A program made the position numbers and the translations under genes. A stretch of 64,000 nucleotides of DNA from Oscillospiraceae bacterium (GTDB taxonomy: Bacteria > Bacillota > Clostridia > Saccharofermentanales > Saccharofermentanaceae), in the NCBI GenBank assembly GCA_902764825.1, contig CACWXL010000004.1:1-64000 (forward strand), written 5' to 3'. Under the pieces are notes generated by a model. It ran no database searches. It had not been told where the DNA came from and saw only the letters and a program-made list of their open reading frames with translations. This document shows, in pieces, positions 42,976 to 51,900 of the stretch. Every line of letters begins with the position of its first letter. The first letter of the stretch is position 1.

Positions 42976-43742
42976 ATGACTCCCCTAAGCATCTTCTCAT
43001 CGCAGTCAAAATGCTTGCCGATCTGGGCGGCGATCAATGCAAAAGATTCTGAAGGCGTCTCCTTGTAGCGCGAAGCCACGTGCTTATATCCCCACTTGTA
43101 TTCGGGCGGCGTCATTATCGCGACGGCCCAGCCGTACTCTTCACCGTGCTTATTAAGGCGCGGCCTGAAGTCCTTGACTATCAGGTATGTCTGCATCTGG
43201 AGCTTCGTGAGCGTGCCTTCGAAATTCTTCTCGCCGCCTTTGCCAAAGCCGCCTTTCTCCTTCATCTCGTTGGTGTAGAGCGAGGAGGCAAGACCCACGC
43301 CCTCAAGAGAAGAAGGATTCACGTCCCACATATCGACGCCAGAAGGCACGAATAGATCCATCAGGAGCTTTTCGCGGTAGCCTGCCTTGCCGTCTTCGTA
43401 GCGCGCGTCAAAGTCGTAACCGTCGCGCCTGTAATTTGCAAAGTACGGAAACCATTTTTTCGAGATGAATCCGGCACGGCCTCCGTAGAACTTGCCGTAA
43501 GCAACTTTACCGGTACGGGCGAGCACGGCTCTCCACTCCCAGGGATCTGCGGCCTCATCTCCGCACCACCAGTCCGAAACGGCGGTCATTTCCTCAACAG
43601 AGAACCCTGTAACATTGTTACTAAAGAGCGGCAGGAACCCGACAGACTCAATAACGGAGAGCAGTTCACCGCTGCTGCGGATACAGCCCTCATCGTCAGC
43701 GTCAAGGCCCTGCATATACCATTGTCCGTCGAGCACATACAT
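42972..43742 (-). CDS. AlkZ-related protein (winged-helix DNA glycosylase-like)
   Basis: This protein of about 256 aa resembles the AlkZ-related group annotated in Firmicutes (ISKKWFPYFANYRRDGYDFDA, QMQTYLIVKDFRP, PEYKWGYKHVASRY). AlkZ proteins excise bulky or cross-linked bases; activity here is not established. ATG 43742 is chosen over a TTG at 43766. It overlaps the esterase gene (ATGA), so the two are cotranscribed. Confidence 0.6.
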   Translation of the reverse strand: MYVLDGQWYMQGLDADDEGCIRSSGELLSVIESVGFLPLFSNNVTGFSVEEMTAVSDWWCGDEAADPWEWRAVLARTGKVAYGKFYGGRAGFISKKWFPYFANYRRDGYDFDARYEDGKAGYREKLLMDLFVPSGVDMWDVNPSSLEGVGLASSLYTNEMKEKGGFGKGGEKNFEGTLTKLQMQTYLIVKDFRPRLNKHGEEYGWAVAIMTPPEYKWGYKHVASRYKETPSESFALIAAQIGKHFDCDEKMLRGVI

Positions 43743-43847
43743 CCCCAGATCAGTCCTCCATAGCAAGATTACTGATCGTATTTTAACGCATTTCGTGACT
43801 TGGGGTGAGATTCCAATTTGCGACCGGTTGCAAATTAGAAAGCCTGA

Positions 43848-44492
43848 TCACTTAGATCCGAAGCTCAGACAGAACTTATTGTAATTAGCCGAATAAGAGC
43901 CTCCGACAGAACAGGAGATCCCGTCGCCATAGCTTACCGTAAAGCCTTCGAATTCCGAAGAATCGGAAGGCGCGACCTTGTCGCCGTAAAGAGCCGTGAG
44001 CTTGTTCTTAAATGTCTCGACAAAGCCCTTGCATTCATCGGTGTTGGCGGTGTCGTTCATGAGCTCGACACTGCTGACCTTGCCGTCACTTTCGTTCGTC
44101 CTGATCGTCACATGCGTGAACTGCACGCCTTCGATCGTGATGTCGGTCGAATAGAAATAGTCGTTCTTATTTACTTCCTCATTGCCGAGCTTCGCGCCAA
44201 ACAGGCTCTCTATCGCCGCCTTAACGGTATCCTTGTCCTGCCCCATCGCGAGTTTAAGGCTTGATGCCATGAGCTCGAAAACATCCCCCGCCGGCTTTTC
44301 CGACGCACCGGAGCTCTCAATCACGGTATCATCCGCACTGCCGTCAGATAAGACTGCATCCGTCACGGACTCCGTAACCACAGGTGCCGTAGTATCAGAA
44401 GGCGCACCGCCTTCATTACTTGAGCACCCTGCAAAAGATGCGCCCATCGCTAATACCAGCCCTAAAGCTGCAATACTTCTGAAGATCTTCAT
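43848..44492 (-). CDS. secreted lipoprotein of unknown function
   Basis: This 214-aa protein has a signal peptide and lipobox SFAGCSS (Cys about 23), a Ser/Thr/Asp-rich linker (about 26-70) and a C-terminal domain with QDKDTVKAAIESLFGAKLGNEEVNKNDYFY. GGAGGAC lies 11 bases before the ATG. No family recognised. It marks the last gene before the DnaB-containing island. Confidence 0.72.
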   Translation of the reverse strand: MKIFRSIAALGLVLAMGASFAGCSSNEGGAPSDTTAPVVTESVTDAVLSDGSADDTVIESSGASEKPAGDVFELMASSLKLAMGQDKDTVKAAIESLFGAKLGNEEVNKNDYFYSTDITIEGVQFTHVTIRTNESDGKVSSVELMNDTANTDECKGFVETFKNKLTALYGDKVAPSDSSEFEGFTVSYGDGISCSVGGSYSANYNKFCLSFGSK

Positions 44493-44714
44493 TATAGTTG
44501 TCCTCCAAATTTCCTATTATCCTTGCGCCATTTATCCCCAAGCGCATAAGTAGGATATCAGAAACGGAGGTGAAGAGATGAGGAAAAGTGTATGAGTTAA
44601 ATGATGGAAAACAATTACAGAAAAAACCCCAAGAGGCAGAACAACTTTTGGATCCGTCCTTTGTCGGTCGAAGAGGTCTTTGGAAGGCCTGCTTCTCTAG
44701 TCGGATTATAACAT

Positions 44715-45005
44715 TTATATGGTTATGTCTATTATGTCATTGATCTTTGTAAGCTTTTCCTGATCGGTATAAGCTTCTTCGTGATCGTTTAATATATCCC
44801 AAATATCCCAGAGGCGCGATATATAGGTGTATTGCATTTCGAGGACTTCCTCACGTTCTTTCTCACCGTATTCAAAGAGTTCTTTGAATAACGTCAGAGC
44901 ATCTTTTCCGAGCTTATCCTCTATTATCCTTTTGAAGACTGCCTGGTCGTCATCACTGTCTTTTGTAAAGAACTTTTCTCCGTCTTTGGTTTCCAGATAA
45001 AACAT
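44715..45005 (-). CDS. small hypothetical protein downstream of dnaB-like gene
   Basis: This 96-aa acidic protein (MFYLETKDGEKFFTKDSDDDQ) is largely helical and overlaps the DnaB-like stop by one base, so it is cotranslated. No domain recognised. It may modulate or load the helicase, but this is only from position. Confidence 0.6.
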   Translation of the reverse strand: MFYLETKDGEKFFTKDSDDDQAVFKRIIEDKLGKDALTLFKELFEYGEKEREEVLEMQYTYISRLWDIWDILNDHEEAYTDQEKLTKINDIIDITI

Positions 45006-46546
45006 TATTCATCCTCCCTTTCCATGAAGCCTTCAGGGAAATCTTCATGCTCATCTGCCATGAAGACTTCCTCCATCTCATCTTCCTCTGTCTTGGGAGA
45101 TTCAGGTTCTGCCGTATCTTCCGGTTCCTCTTTTCTGATATAGATATCCGGTTCTTTCGGGTCTTTTAAATTGGGTTCATAGAACAGTGTCTTGGACGGG
45201 ATCCACCATACCGAATCTCTTCCGGTTTCACCGTGACGGTTCTTTGAAAGATATATATAAGCAGGCTTTGCATCTGTGTTATCGATATTGGTATCAGGGC
45301 CTGAAGGAGTATTCCCGTTATCCTTATCGCCGTAGTAATCGGGCCGGTCGACGAACATGACTGTATCTGCGTCCTGTTCTATGGCGCCGGAATCCTTTAG
45401 GTCGGCAAGCTGCGGCGTATGGTCGTTTCTTTTTGCCGTATCTCTTGAGACCTGGGCAAGCGCAATTATCGGGACATTGAGTTCCTTGGCAAGACGCTTT
45501 AACTGGTTTGAGATGGCTGTGACTTCCTCATATCTGGATCTTCCGCTCATGGACTTCAGATGCATCAGCTGCAGATAGTCCACTATTATCAGTCTCGGCG
45601 GATTTCCCGAAGATATCAGCTGCTGGATAGATGTCTTTATGGATTCCGGTGTCGTATTGGAGCTGTCATCCAGATATATCGGGTAATCGGAAAGCTTTTT
45701 AAGGGCATTATCTATCTGCTTCATGTCGGCTTCGGAGAGCTTCTTTGAGCTTAAGACTTCGCTTAGGGGCTTATTCATGCATGAGGACAGGAGACGGGTA
45801 TTTATCTCGTCCTTGCTCATCTCCACGGAGTATATCGCGACTGTCTTATTGTTGGCGGCGACATTTACGGCCATATTGACGGCAAGAGCGGATTTGCCCA
45901 TGGCAGGACGTGCGGCAAGGATATTAAGAGACCCGGGCTTTAGGCCGCCTAACATTGAGTCTAATCTTGGGAACCCGAGCTTTATCTTTTTTCCGGCATT
46001 CTCGTCCTTTAATTCCGCCATAAGGCGGCTCATGGTGGTCTTAAGGGAGCTTGAGAGCTTCTCAAGGCCCTGGGTATTTCCTTCAGGCCTTATCTTCGTA
46101 AGCTCGGAGATGGCAAAATCCACGACTTCATCAGACCTTCTGGTTCCTTTAAGAGCGGTCTTCTTTATCTCGTCAGCGGCGCTCAAGATCTTGTGGATGG
46201 CGCTCCGCTCCTTTATTGCTTCGATATAGCCGTCGAGAGCGGAAGATACGGCGGTCATATCACCGATACGGTAGATATAGCGCTGACCGCCTGCTTTATC
46301 TGCGAGGTTCCTTCTTTCAAGCTCGCTCATGACGGTGAACCTGTCTATCTGGGCGTTCGCGAAAAACATATCCATTATGACCGTAAATATAACCTTGTTC
46401 CGGTTATCCGTGAAATCGTCAGCGGTGATCCTGTTCCAGGACGCTTCAAGGATAGCGTTGTTCTTTCTCATGCACAAAGAGAGCAATGCCATCTCAACTT
46501 CGACATCGTTATTGTATTCTTCTATTAGATTATCCATGTTTTCCAT
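45005..46546 (-). CDS. dnaB: DnaB-type replicative helicase
   Basis: This 513-aa helicase has the DnaB N-terminal domain (about 14-110) and a RecA-like C-terminal domain with Walker A AARPAMGKSAL (near 210), IIVDYLQLM and the SNQLKRLAKELNVPIIALAQVSR motif. An acidic tail of about 65 residues follows. The gene sits among unknown accessory genes, not near dnaC-type loci, so it is likely an extra, element-derived copy. GAAAGACGG is the nearest ribosome-site candidate. Confidence 0.9.
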   Translation of the reverse strand: MENMDNLIEEYNNDVEVEMALLSLCMRKNNAILEASWNRITADDFTDNRNKVIFTVIMDMFFANAQIDRFTVMSELERRNLADKAGGQRYIYRIGDMTAVSSALDGYIEAIKERSAIHKILSAADEIKKTALKGTRRSDEVVDFAISELTKIRPEGNTQGLEKLSSSLKTTMSRLMAELKDENAGKKIKLGFPRLDSMLGGLKPGSLNILAARPAMGKSALAVNMAVNVAANNKTVAIYSVEMSKDEINTRLLSSCMNKPLSEVLSSKKLSEADMKQIDNALKKLSDYPIYLDDSSNTTPESIKTSIQQLISSGNPPRLIIVDYLQLMHLKSMSGRSRYEEVTAISNQLKRLAKELNVPIIALAQVSRDTAKRNDHTPQLADLKDSGAIEQDADTVMFVDRPDYYGDKDNGNTPSGPDTNIDNTDAKPAYIYLSKNRHGETGRDSVWWIPSKTLFYEPNLKDPKEPDIYIRKEEPEDTAEPESPKTEEDEMEEVFMADEHEDFPEGFMEREDE

Positions 46547-46674
46547 CCGTCTTTCTCCTCGCGTGCACCGTCTATGGCATCATTATATGAATGGTCAAGG
46601 TCTGTTATTGGGACAACAGTTCGGTTTTGGGGACAGTTTTCAATTCGGCACTTCTGAATCAAGGAAAGGCTCAG

Positions 46675-46749
46675 TCAAGATATCGCTTCATACCATTCAT
46701 TATCGTGAAGGGATTCAAAGAAATCTGTTATTCGTTTATTTAAATCCAT
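46675..46749 (-). CDS. possible 24-aa small protein
   Basis: ATG 46749 lies one base after the upstream stop and has GGAG six bases before it (inside the previous gene's last codons). The 24-aa frame (MDLNKRITDFFESLHDNEWY...) is charged and helical. It may be a real coupled small gene or the remnant of a longer one. 46550-46674 shows no gene. Confidence 0.35.
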   Translation of the reverse strand: MDLNKRITDFFESLHDNEWYEAIS

Positions 46750-46750
46750 A

Positions 46751-47140
46751 TTATTCTCCAAACTTAATACCGCTATTCTCGGCCCATTCACGAAGCATTG
46801 ACTTAAGCTTCACTTCATCTTCTGTGTATTCATCAGGTTCAAAGCTCGTCATACTGAAAGCTTTATTTTTTATAAAGACCGTCCATTTAGACACACCCTC
46901 TGGTTTAGATATCACAAATTCAGTCCCGACAGGCAGATCACAATTGGACAAAGTCAAAACTGCACCAACATAAAATCGAGAACTTGTTCTTTTACTGATG
47001 TTATCGGTATGCCGTCTAAGGATATATCTGATTTTGCGACGGGGTGAGTACAACAACGCCTCATCTTCAGAAATAACGTTTATATCAACGAACTTAATAT
47101 CAGATTCATACCTTTTGGTTTCTATAACATTAACTTTCAT
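46751..47140 (-). CDS. hypothetical protein under the 20-base operator
   Basis: This 129-aa soluble protein (MKVNVIETKRYESDIKFVDINVI) is basic and beta-rich near the N-terminus and contains a SPRRKIRYILRRHTDNISKRTS stretch. ATG 47140 has AGGAGG upstream; an in-frame start at 47173 lacks one. Operator copy c (47178-47197) lies 38 bases upstream. No family recognised. Confidence 0.62.
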   Translation of the reverse strand: MKVNVIETKRYESDIKFVDINVISEDEALLYSPRRKIRYILRRHTDNISKRTSSRFYVGAVLTLSNCDLPVGTEFVISKPEGVSKWTVFIKNKAFSMTSFEPDEYTEDEVKLKSMLREWAENSGIKFGE

Positions 47141-47177
47141 ATTGCTTTCCTCCTTCAATATCAGGATAAACAACGTG

Positions 47178-47197
47178 ATGGACTAAATATTGGACAT
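47178..47197. promoter_or_regulatory. 20-base operator, copy c
   Basis: ATGGACTAAATATTGGACAT, between 47201-47782 and the gene starting at 47140. Matches the ATG...CAT dyad found at six other transcription units of this island. Confidence 0.6.
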
Positions 47198-47200
47198 TGA

Positions 47201-47782
47201 TCAGACGGCACGGATGGTATCCATCAGGATGCCGTATACATCTTGGGACTCATTAAATATCTCAAGGATTCGCTTTACCTTTACGCCTCCCATGCCGTAA
47301 TTCTTGCATACCATATTAGAAGATCGCTTCTCATCTACGCATTTCACGACCACAAGAGCTGCCTCCAGGCTGAATTCGGCAAGTGTATTGACCTTCTCCC
47401 AGAAAGAACCAGCCAAAGGCGGGAAATCAACAAGCTTGGTACCTAACGGCAGAAAACGTATATCCAGATTTCTTTCGTAGTATTCGCTAATCAGATCGCA
47501 AACCCTGTGGATATAACGCCTTAATGTTCTCGGCGTATAGTGAGTTCTTTCCGCAGCCTTGTTCTCCGAATATCTTGATTCGAGATAAGCCATACCTGCC
47601 TTATACTCATGGTCGCGCATGTTGGAAGATGCATACACCAGCGCTTTGCTGATGTTGTCCCTTATAAGGGCATATATGACGGCATGTTCAACATACCCGT
47701 GATCTGCCAAAGCTCTTACGGTCTTGTTTATGAGCTTTGGCCTTCTGAAAAGGTCTTTTACGGTACAGGCAAAGATGATCAT
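47201..47782 (-). CDS. hypothetical protein of the dnaB island
   Basis: This 193-aa basic helical protein (KDLFRRPKLINKTVRALADHGYVEHAVIYALI) has a helix-turn-helix-like middle (TPRTLRRYIHRVCDLISEYY). It overlaps the upstream 134-aa gene by four bases. The two are probably one transcription unit read from the operator at 48241. Function unknown, possibly DNA-binding. Confidence 0.62.
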   Translation of the reverse strand: MIIFACTVKDLFRRPKLINKTVRALADHGYVEHAVIYALIRDNISKALVYASSNMRDHEYKAGMAYLESRYSENKAAERTHYTPRTLRRYIHRVCDLISEYYERNLDIRFLPLGTKLVDFPPLAGSFWEKVNTLAEFSLEAALVVVKCVDEKRSSNMVCKNYGMGGVKVKRILEIFNESQDVYGILMDTIRAV

Positions 47783-48183
47783 GGATGGACCTCGATAAGA
47801 TCGGGGCGGCTCATGCGGAATACAGGAATTAAAGAATAGACATAGTCTTCTATAGAGATCTGACCGTCAATGATCTCTTCAGGCTCCTCGGAACACTCCA
47901 TTAAAGCATCCACACTGATGCCGTATTTCCGTTTCAGTTCACTCTTAAATGACCTGACCTGGCTCTCGAGCCAGCCCATATGCCAGTATTGCATAAACGG
48001 AAATGACCACGTCATTAACGCCAATGCGTTGTCAGTCTTCTTGGATAGTCTTCTTCTAAGCTTCATTTCGTCTATACAGTCGTTATAAGCATCTATCCGC
48101 ATCAGAAGATCGTAGATATGACTCCATTCCGAATAATCGCGGGTTCCTCGTAAGTATTCGTTAAACAGCGTTAGGTATCTCAT
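47779..48183 (-). CDS. hypothetical protein of the dnaB island
   Basis: This 134-aa protein has a helical N-terminal half with LMRIDAYNDCIDEMKLRRRLSKK and an acidic Ile-rich segment (EEPEEIIDGQISIEDYVYSLI). No recognised domain. First gene of a two-gene unit. Operator copy e lies 58 bases upstream, between it and the divergent WYL regulator. Confidence 0.6.
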   Translation of the reverse strand: MRYLTLFNEYLRGTRDYSEWSHIYDLLMRIDAYNDCIDEMKLRRRLSKKTDNALALMTWSFPFMQYWHMGWLESQVRSFKSELKRKYGISVDALMECSEEPEEIIDGQISIEDYVYSLIPVFRMSRPDLIEVHP

Positions 48184-48240
48184 AATATCCGGCTCCTGGA
48201 AGATGGTTATTCTTTATCCAGATTCAGATTAACCCTCTGC

Positions 48241-48260
48241 ATGGGACAATTATTACCCAT
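48241..48260. promoter_or_regulatory. 20-base operator, copy e (divergent promoter of WYL regulator 1)
   Basis: ATGGGACAATTATTACCCAT, between the divergent 47779-48183 and WYL 1 genes. It is positioned to control both. Confidence 0.65.
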
Positions 48261-48410
48261 AGCGTTTTCAATCGGCACCACGTGCCCAAGAAAGAAGTAT
48301 TAAAAAGTCCAGTTAACACAAAGTTTACGGGCGAGCATGCACCAAATTAATCACATGGAAACAAATAAGATTTATACTGTGGGAAATGACATATAAGGAA
48401 GGACACTGAT

Positions 48411-49442
48411 ATGGCTGTTGAACAACGCAAGAAGATGATCCCCTCCATGATCCTTGATATCCTCCGTGAACAGACGGATGAGAATCACACAATGGACCAG
48501 AAAGCTATCCTTGATGCACTCAACAAGGAATTCAATCCTCCTTTGGACAGAAAGACAGTCCGCCGCAATATTGAATACCTCATAGATATGGGCGCACCTA
48601 TCGTCTATACGGAAAAGCCCAGGAAGAGCGGAAACGATGTCTGGACAGACTTCTATCTTTCTAGAGATTTCACAGAGCCCGAGCTCCGTCTCCTCATCGA
48701 CGGTCTTCTCTTTTCCAATCACCTTCCCTACAAACGCTGTATGCAGCTGGTAGAAAAGATCGAGGGTTTATCGAGCACATACTTTAAGTCTCATGTAAAG
48801 CACATCAAGACTCTGCCGGACACTGAGATCAACAATCAGCAAATCTTCCTTACTATAGAGGTTCTTGACGAAGCAATATCCAACGACAAGCAGGTATCCT
48901 TTCACTATGTAAACTTCGGGACTGACAAAAAGGCACATCCGAAGCTAGACAACGACGGAAAACCAAAGGTTTACATAATCAATCCTTATCAAATGGTTGC
49001 AAAAGACGGAAGATATTATCTAATCTGCAACAACGATGATTATAGTATTCTCTCCAATTATAGGATTGACCGTATTGCCGATATCCGGATTCTCGAGGAT
49101 AGACGCAAACCTTTTTCCATGCTTAAAGATGCTAACGGGGATCGATTTAATCTCGCAGAATATATGAAGACACACATTAAAATGTATGCTTCCGGTAATT
49201 GTCATGTTCGATTCAAGATAGTACCGCAAATGGTTTCTGATATTATCGATACATTCGGAAAGGACGTAAGATTTGAGGAGGAGACGGACACTTATGTCAT
49301 TGCCTCTGCTGAAGTAACAGAAAATGCCATGTTGCAATTCGCGAAGTCATACGCTCCGGATGTAGTAATCTTAGAGCCACAGAGAATGGTAGATGAGCTG
49401 AAAGATTGGGCAAAGCAAGTTAATAAGGTGTACGGAGGTTAA
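48411..49442 (+). CDS. WYL-domain transcriptional regulator
   Basis: This 343-aa protein has an N-terminal winged helix (IPSMILDILREQTDENHTMDQKAI, DRKTVRRNIEYLIDMG) and a WYL domain (about 145-240) with INPYQMVAKDGRYYLICNNDDY and NYRIDRIADIRIL, then a WCX-like C-terminal domain. WYL regulators such as BrxR and CapW bind inverted repeats and control defence systems. First gene of a three-gene unit. It is the leading candidate to bind the repeated 20-base dyads. Confidence 0.9.
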   Translation: MAVEQRKKMIPSMILDILREQTDENHTMDQKAILDALNKEFNPPLDRKTVRRNIEYLIDMGAPIVYTEKPRKSGNDVWTDFYLSRDFTEPELRLLIDGLLFSNHLPYKRCMQLVEKIEGLSSTYFKSHVKHIKTLPDTEINNQQIFLTIEVLDEAISNDKQVSFHYVNFGTDKKAHPKLDNDGKPKVYIINPYQMVAKDGRYYLICNNDDYSILSNYRIDRIADIRILEDRRKPFSMLKDANGDRFNLAEYMKTHIKMYASGNCHVRFKIVPQMVSDIIDTFGKDVRFEEETDTYVIASAEVTENAMLQFAKSYAPDVVILEPQRMVDELKDWAKQVNKVYGG

Positions 49443-49443
49443 T

Positions 49444-49896
49444 ATGGCACGTTACCAAGTCGATAAATCCCGTTATGAAGAATTGCTTATCGGAACGACC
49501 ATAACAAACTGTTCTATTGGAAGCGAGGAAATAGTGCTCGACACTGATAGTGACAGGGACTTGGTCCTGATAATTGATAAAACGGGATCGTTTTGGAGAA
49601 TCCGCAATAGCGATACTATCATTGTATCCGCACATACGGTAACCCCCACAACAGCTACTAAACAATCATTCGACGATGACGAGCTGGATTCCTACGCTCA
49701 GTTAGAGACACGTCTTGAAGAAGCAAATAAAACAATAAATGATTCCATCACGGGTAAGAAAATAGTTGAAATTAAAGTCGCCGATTTTGATCTGATGTTA
49801 CAGTTTGTGGACGGGATAATTTTTGAAGTATTCAAGTCAAAGGATTTGGAAGACAATCTCCCCAATGTATCCTTATTAACAGGGATAAAAGATTAA
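49444..49896 (+). CDS. hypothetical protein after WYL regulator 1
   Basis: This 150-aa soluble protein starts one base after the WYL gene stop, with GGAGG just upstream inside that gene. It has an N-terminal beta domain (IIDKTGSFWRIRNSDTIIVSA) and a C-terminal acidic helix and strand region. No family recognised. The tight coupling implies a joint role with the regulator. Confidence 0.62.
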   Translation: MARYQVDKSRYEELLIGTTITNCSIGSEEIVLDTDSDRDLVLIIDKTGSFWRIRNSDTIIVSAHTVTPTTATKQSFDDDELDSYAQLETRLEEANKTINDSITGKKIVEIKVADFDLMLQFVDGIIFEVFKSKDLEDNLPNVSLLTGIKD

Positions 49897-49927
49897 CAAA
49901 ACACAATCAATACGGGAGGGTTACATC

Positions 49928-50557
49928 ATGTTGACATCAATTACACCTGCAGATGAGAAACGCATCAAGAAATTCATCAAACTTCAGACACGCGGTCCAT
50001 TCAAGCACTTGATTGACAAGGAATGTACCGCACCGCAATCAGAATATATAGTCAAAGCTAGTAATAATGCATATAAGAACATCTACCAGTGTGCTGTTGC
50101 TCAGGCTTGGTTGGATGTTTGCAGAAGCGTTAAGATCAACAAGAACAATAAGAGTAAGATCAGCAGGGCCAAAGGTATGATAGCTGATATGCTTCAGAAA
50201 TACTTTGGCAGCAAGCCTAAAAATGCCGAAGCATATGAGAGCTGGTATGAAAGTCTGCTTTCCAATTCAACAACCAACACCTCGTTAACAGTCGGACAGG
50301 CTCAGAAGATTATTAATATGTCTTTCAAATACCTCTTCTGTTGCGCTGATATCCGTAACAGCAAGCTGTCTCACTTTACATGGTGCCATATGCCACTCGA
50401 CAGTGTAACGCTTGAATGGTTGGGAATGAAAGGCCTCGTTTGGAATAGCATTAATGATTCCGAACTCTATTCTATGATTACCAATTTCGCTCGTAACAAA
50501 GCTCATAACAGTAATTTATTGCTTAAAGATTTCGAAGTTTGGAAACCAAAAGAATAA
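49928..50557 (+). CDS. hypothetical protein after WYL regulator 1
   Basis: This 209-aa protein is helical and basic near the N-terminus (PADEKRIKKFIKLQTRG, RSVKINKNNKSKISRAKGM), followed by a Cys/Trp-rich region (FKYLFCCADIRNS, FTWCHMPLDSVTLEWLGMKG). GGGAGGG precedes the ATG. It ends the WYL-1 unit at a terminator. No recognised domain. Confidence 0.62.
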   Translation: MLTSITPADEKRIKKFIKLQTRGPFKHLIDKECTAPQSEYIVKASNNAYKNIYQCAVAQAWLDVCRSVKINKNNKSKISRAKGMIADMLQKYFGSKPKNAEAYESWYESLLSNSTTNTSLTVGQAQKIINMSFKYLFCCADIRNSKLSHFTWCHMPLDSVTLEWLGMKGLVWNSINDSELYSMITNFARNKAHNSNLLLKDFEVWKPKE

Positions 50558-50578
50558 AACAACCCAAATATGATAGAT

Positions 50579-50610
50579 ATGCCCGGCTTATAAATGCCGG
50601 GCATTTTCTT
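50579..50610 (+). terminator. intrinsic terminator of the WYL-1 unit
   Basis: ATGCCCGGC and GCCGGGCAT arms followed by TTTCTTT. Confidence 0.75.
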
Positions 50611-50611
50611 T

Positions 50612-50631
50612 ATGAGTCATTTTTAACCCAT
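50612..50631. promoter_or_regulatory. 20-base operator, copy f
   Basis: ATGAGTCATTTTTAACCCAT, 47 bases upstream of the gene at 50678. Confidence 0.5.
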
Positions 50632-50677
50632 CGCGCTCGTTAACATAACAGTAGCAATAAATAAGGAGAATACAATT

Positions 50678-51439
50678 ATGAGAACTACTGAAGAAGCTAT
50701 TAAACAGTTTAAGCATATCTGCTGGTATCCTTCGGCTGGAAAAGACTTCCGACCTTTGTTGTTCATATCAGACTGGTACTATATGAAGAACAATGTTCCC
50801 AAAGATGATGGTCAGAAATACCCGGATCTTTTCATTCTAACGGACCTTTGCGGATTATTTGGTAGTCATGGTGATACCTCTTGTTTTGGTGACGCCTACT
50901 ATCAGCTCAAGGAAGGATTCTGTGAACCAGATGCCCGGTTAGCGCATATTGAGTATAAAAACAGTTCAACAGAAATTATTGTAAAAAAGATTGAAAAACT
51001 TCGTGATCTTGGTCTTCCCTTCGATCATGACTACGCAGCTTTCGATAAAGCATCTGATTATAATTCTTCCCTGTTGCTTAATGTGGAGATTGTATCTCGC
51101 ATAAATGATGTAGTTAACAGATACAAGACCTCCATTCTTTATGCAGCTGTGCTTAATGAATTCTTTGCTGACAACTTTCTTCTTCCCAACGGCATCAAGA
51201 TTGAATACCTTGTAATTGTGGCATATGGAGCTTTCGGCGGCGGTCATTATGACTCTAAATGGATTCTTCAGAAATACAAGGAATTCGGCACCAAGTATCT
51301 TATCGGTAATGACTATGGCTGGAGCCATATGTCTGAAGATTATTCGGACAAACCAGCTCCACATTTTGATGTACTCTACTGGATTGACGGAGAACAGTGG
51401 TCTAAAGGTTCTCCTGTAGTTTGGTACAAACTATCTTAA
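50678..51439 (+). CDS. hypothetical protein under the 20-base operator
   Basis: This 253-aa soluble protein shows HICWYPSAGKDFRPLLFISDWYY near the start and many aromatic residues (FDHDYAAFDKASDY; VAYGAFGGGHYDSKWIL). It is not membrane-bound. I cannot name the family. AAGGAG precedes the ATG. It stands as a single gene with operators on both sides, so it is probably a regulon member with an effector or sensor role. Confidence 0.65.
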   Translation: MRTTEEAIKQFKHICWYPSAGKDFRPLLFISDWYYMKNNVPKDDGQKYPDLFILTDLCGLFGSHGDTSCFGDAYYQLKEGFCEPDARLAHIEYKNSSTEIIVKKIEKLRDLGLPFDHDYAAFDKASDYNSSLLLNVEIVSRINDVVNRYKTSILYAAVLNEFFADNFLLPNGIKIEYLVIVAYGAFGGGHYDSKWILQKYKEFGTKYLIGNDYGWSHMSEDYSDKPAPHFDVLYWIDGEQWSKGSPVVWYKLS

Positions 51440-51449
51440 CTCTATTTTC

Positions 51450-51469
51450 ATGAGTAAAATTTAGTGCAT
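51450..51469. promoter_or_regulatory. 20-base operator, copy g
   Basis: ATGAGTAAAATTTAGTGCAT, 61 bases upstream of the gene at 51531; the least conserved copy on its right arm. Confidence 0.4.
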
Positions 51470-51530
51470 CGACTCAGCTATCATAAAGGTGAAAACAAGC
51501 AGATCCACGAGTTAGCGAAGGAGGTGCACC

Positions 51531-51800
51531 ATGGCAAGAGCAGAAATAACCAAAATCCATACAGCAAGAAAGCCTGACGAGAATTTCATCGAAGATCCTG
51601 CAATCGTCAAGGTTGCAAAGCTCGCCTTGATCCTGGCAGACAAGGATACTGACATCGAAACTAAAAGACTTTACGTTAAGGCATTAGAGAGATTTGAATA
51701 TATCACTTCGGAAGAAGCTACCCAGCTCCTTTTATACAGAACGGAACTTGAAAGATTCAGAACTAACGATGATGATGCAGAAAGCGGCAGGATCTCGTAA
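51531..51800 (+). CDS. small hypothetical protein under the 20-base operator
   Basis: This 89-aa helical protein (MARAEITKIHTARKPDENF, then AIVKVAKLALILADKDTDIETKRLYVKALERFE) has AGGAGG upstream. The layout resembles a small antitoxin or adaptor, but no family is recognised. It is a single gene between two operators, just before WYL regulator 2. Confidence 0.6.
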   Translation: MARAEITKIHTARKPDENFIEDPAIVKVAKLALILADKDTDIETKRLYVKALERFEYITSEEATQLLLYRTELERFRTNDDDAESGRIS

Positions 51801-51809
51801 GAATATTTG

Positions 51810-51829
51810 ATGGGTAGAATTTTACCCAT
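51810..51829. promoter_or_regulatory. 20-base operator, copy d
   Basis: ATGGGTAGAATTTTACCCAT, the most symmetric copy (ATGGGTA/TACCCAT), 71 bases upstream of WYL regulator 2. Confidence 0.65.
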
Positions 51830-51900
51830 CGTTCACTCTATAATTAGCTTAAACAAATCAGCTAACTAATCATTCATTACCAACAAACGAGGAATGAGCT

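Noticed and set aside
46600..46640. Eighth copy of the 20-base operator before the dnaB-like gene
   Set aside because: TTGGGACAACAG and GGGGACAG resemble single arms, but no 20-base ATG...CAT dyad is present.
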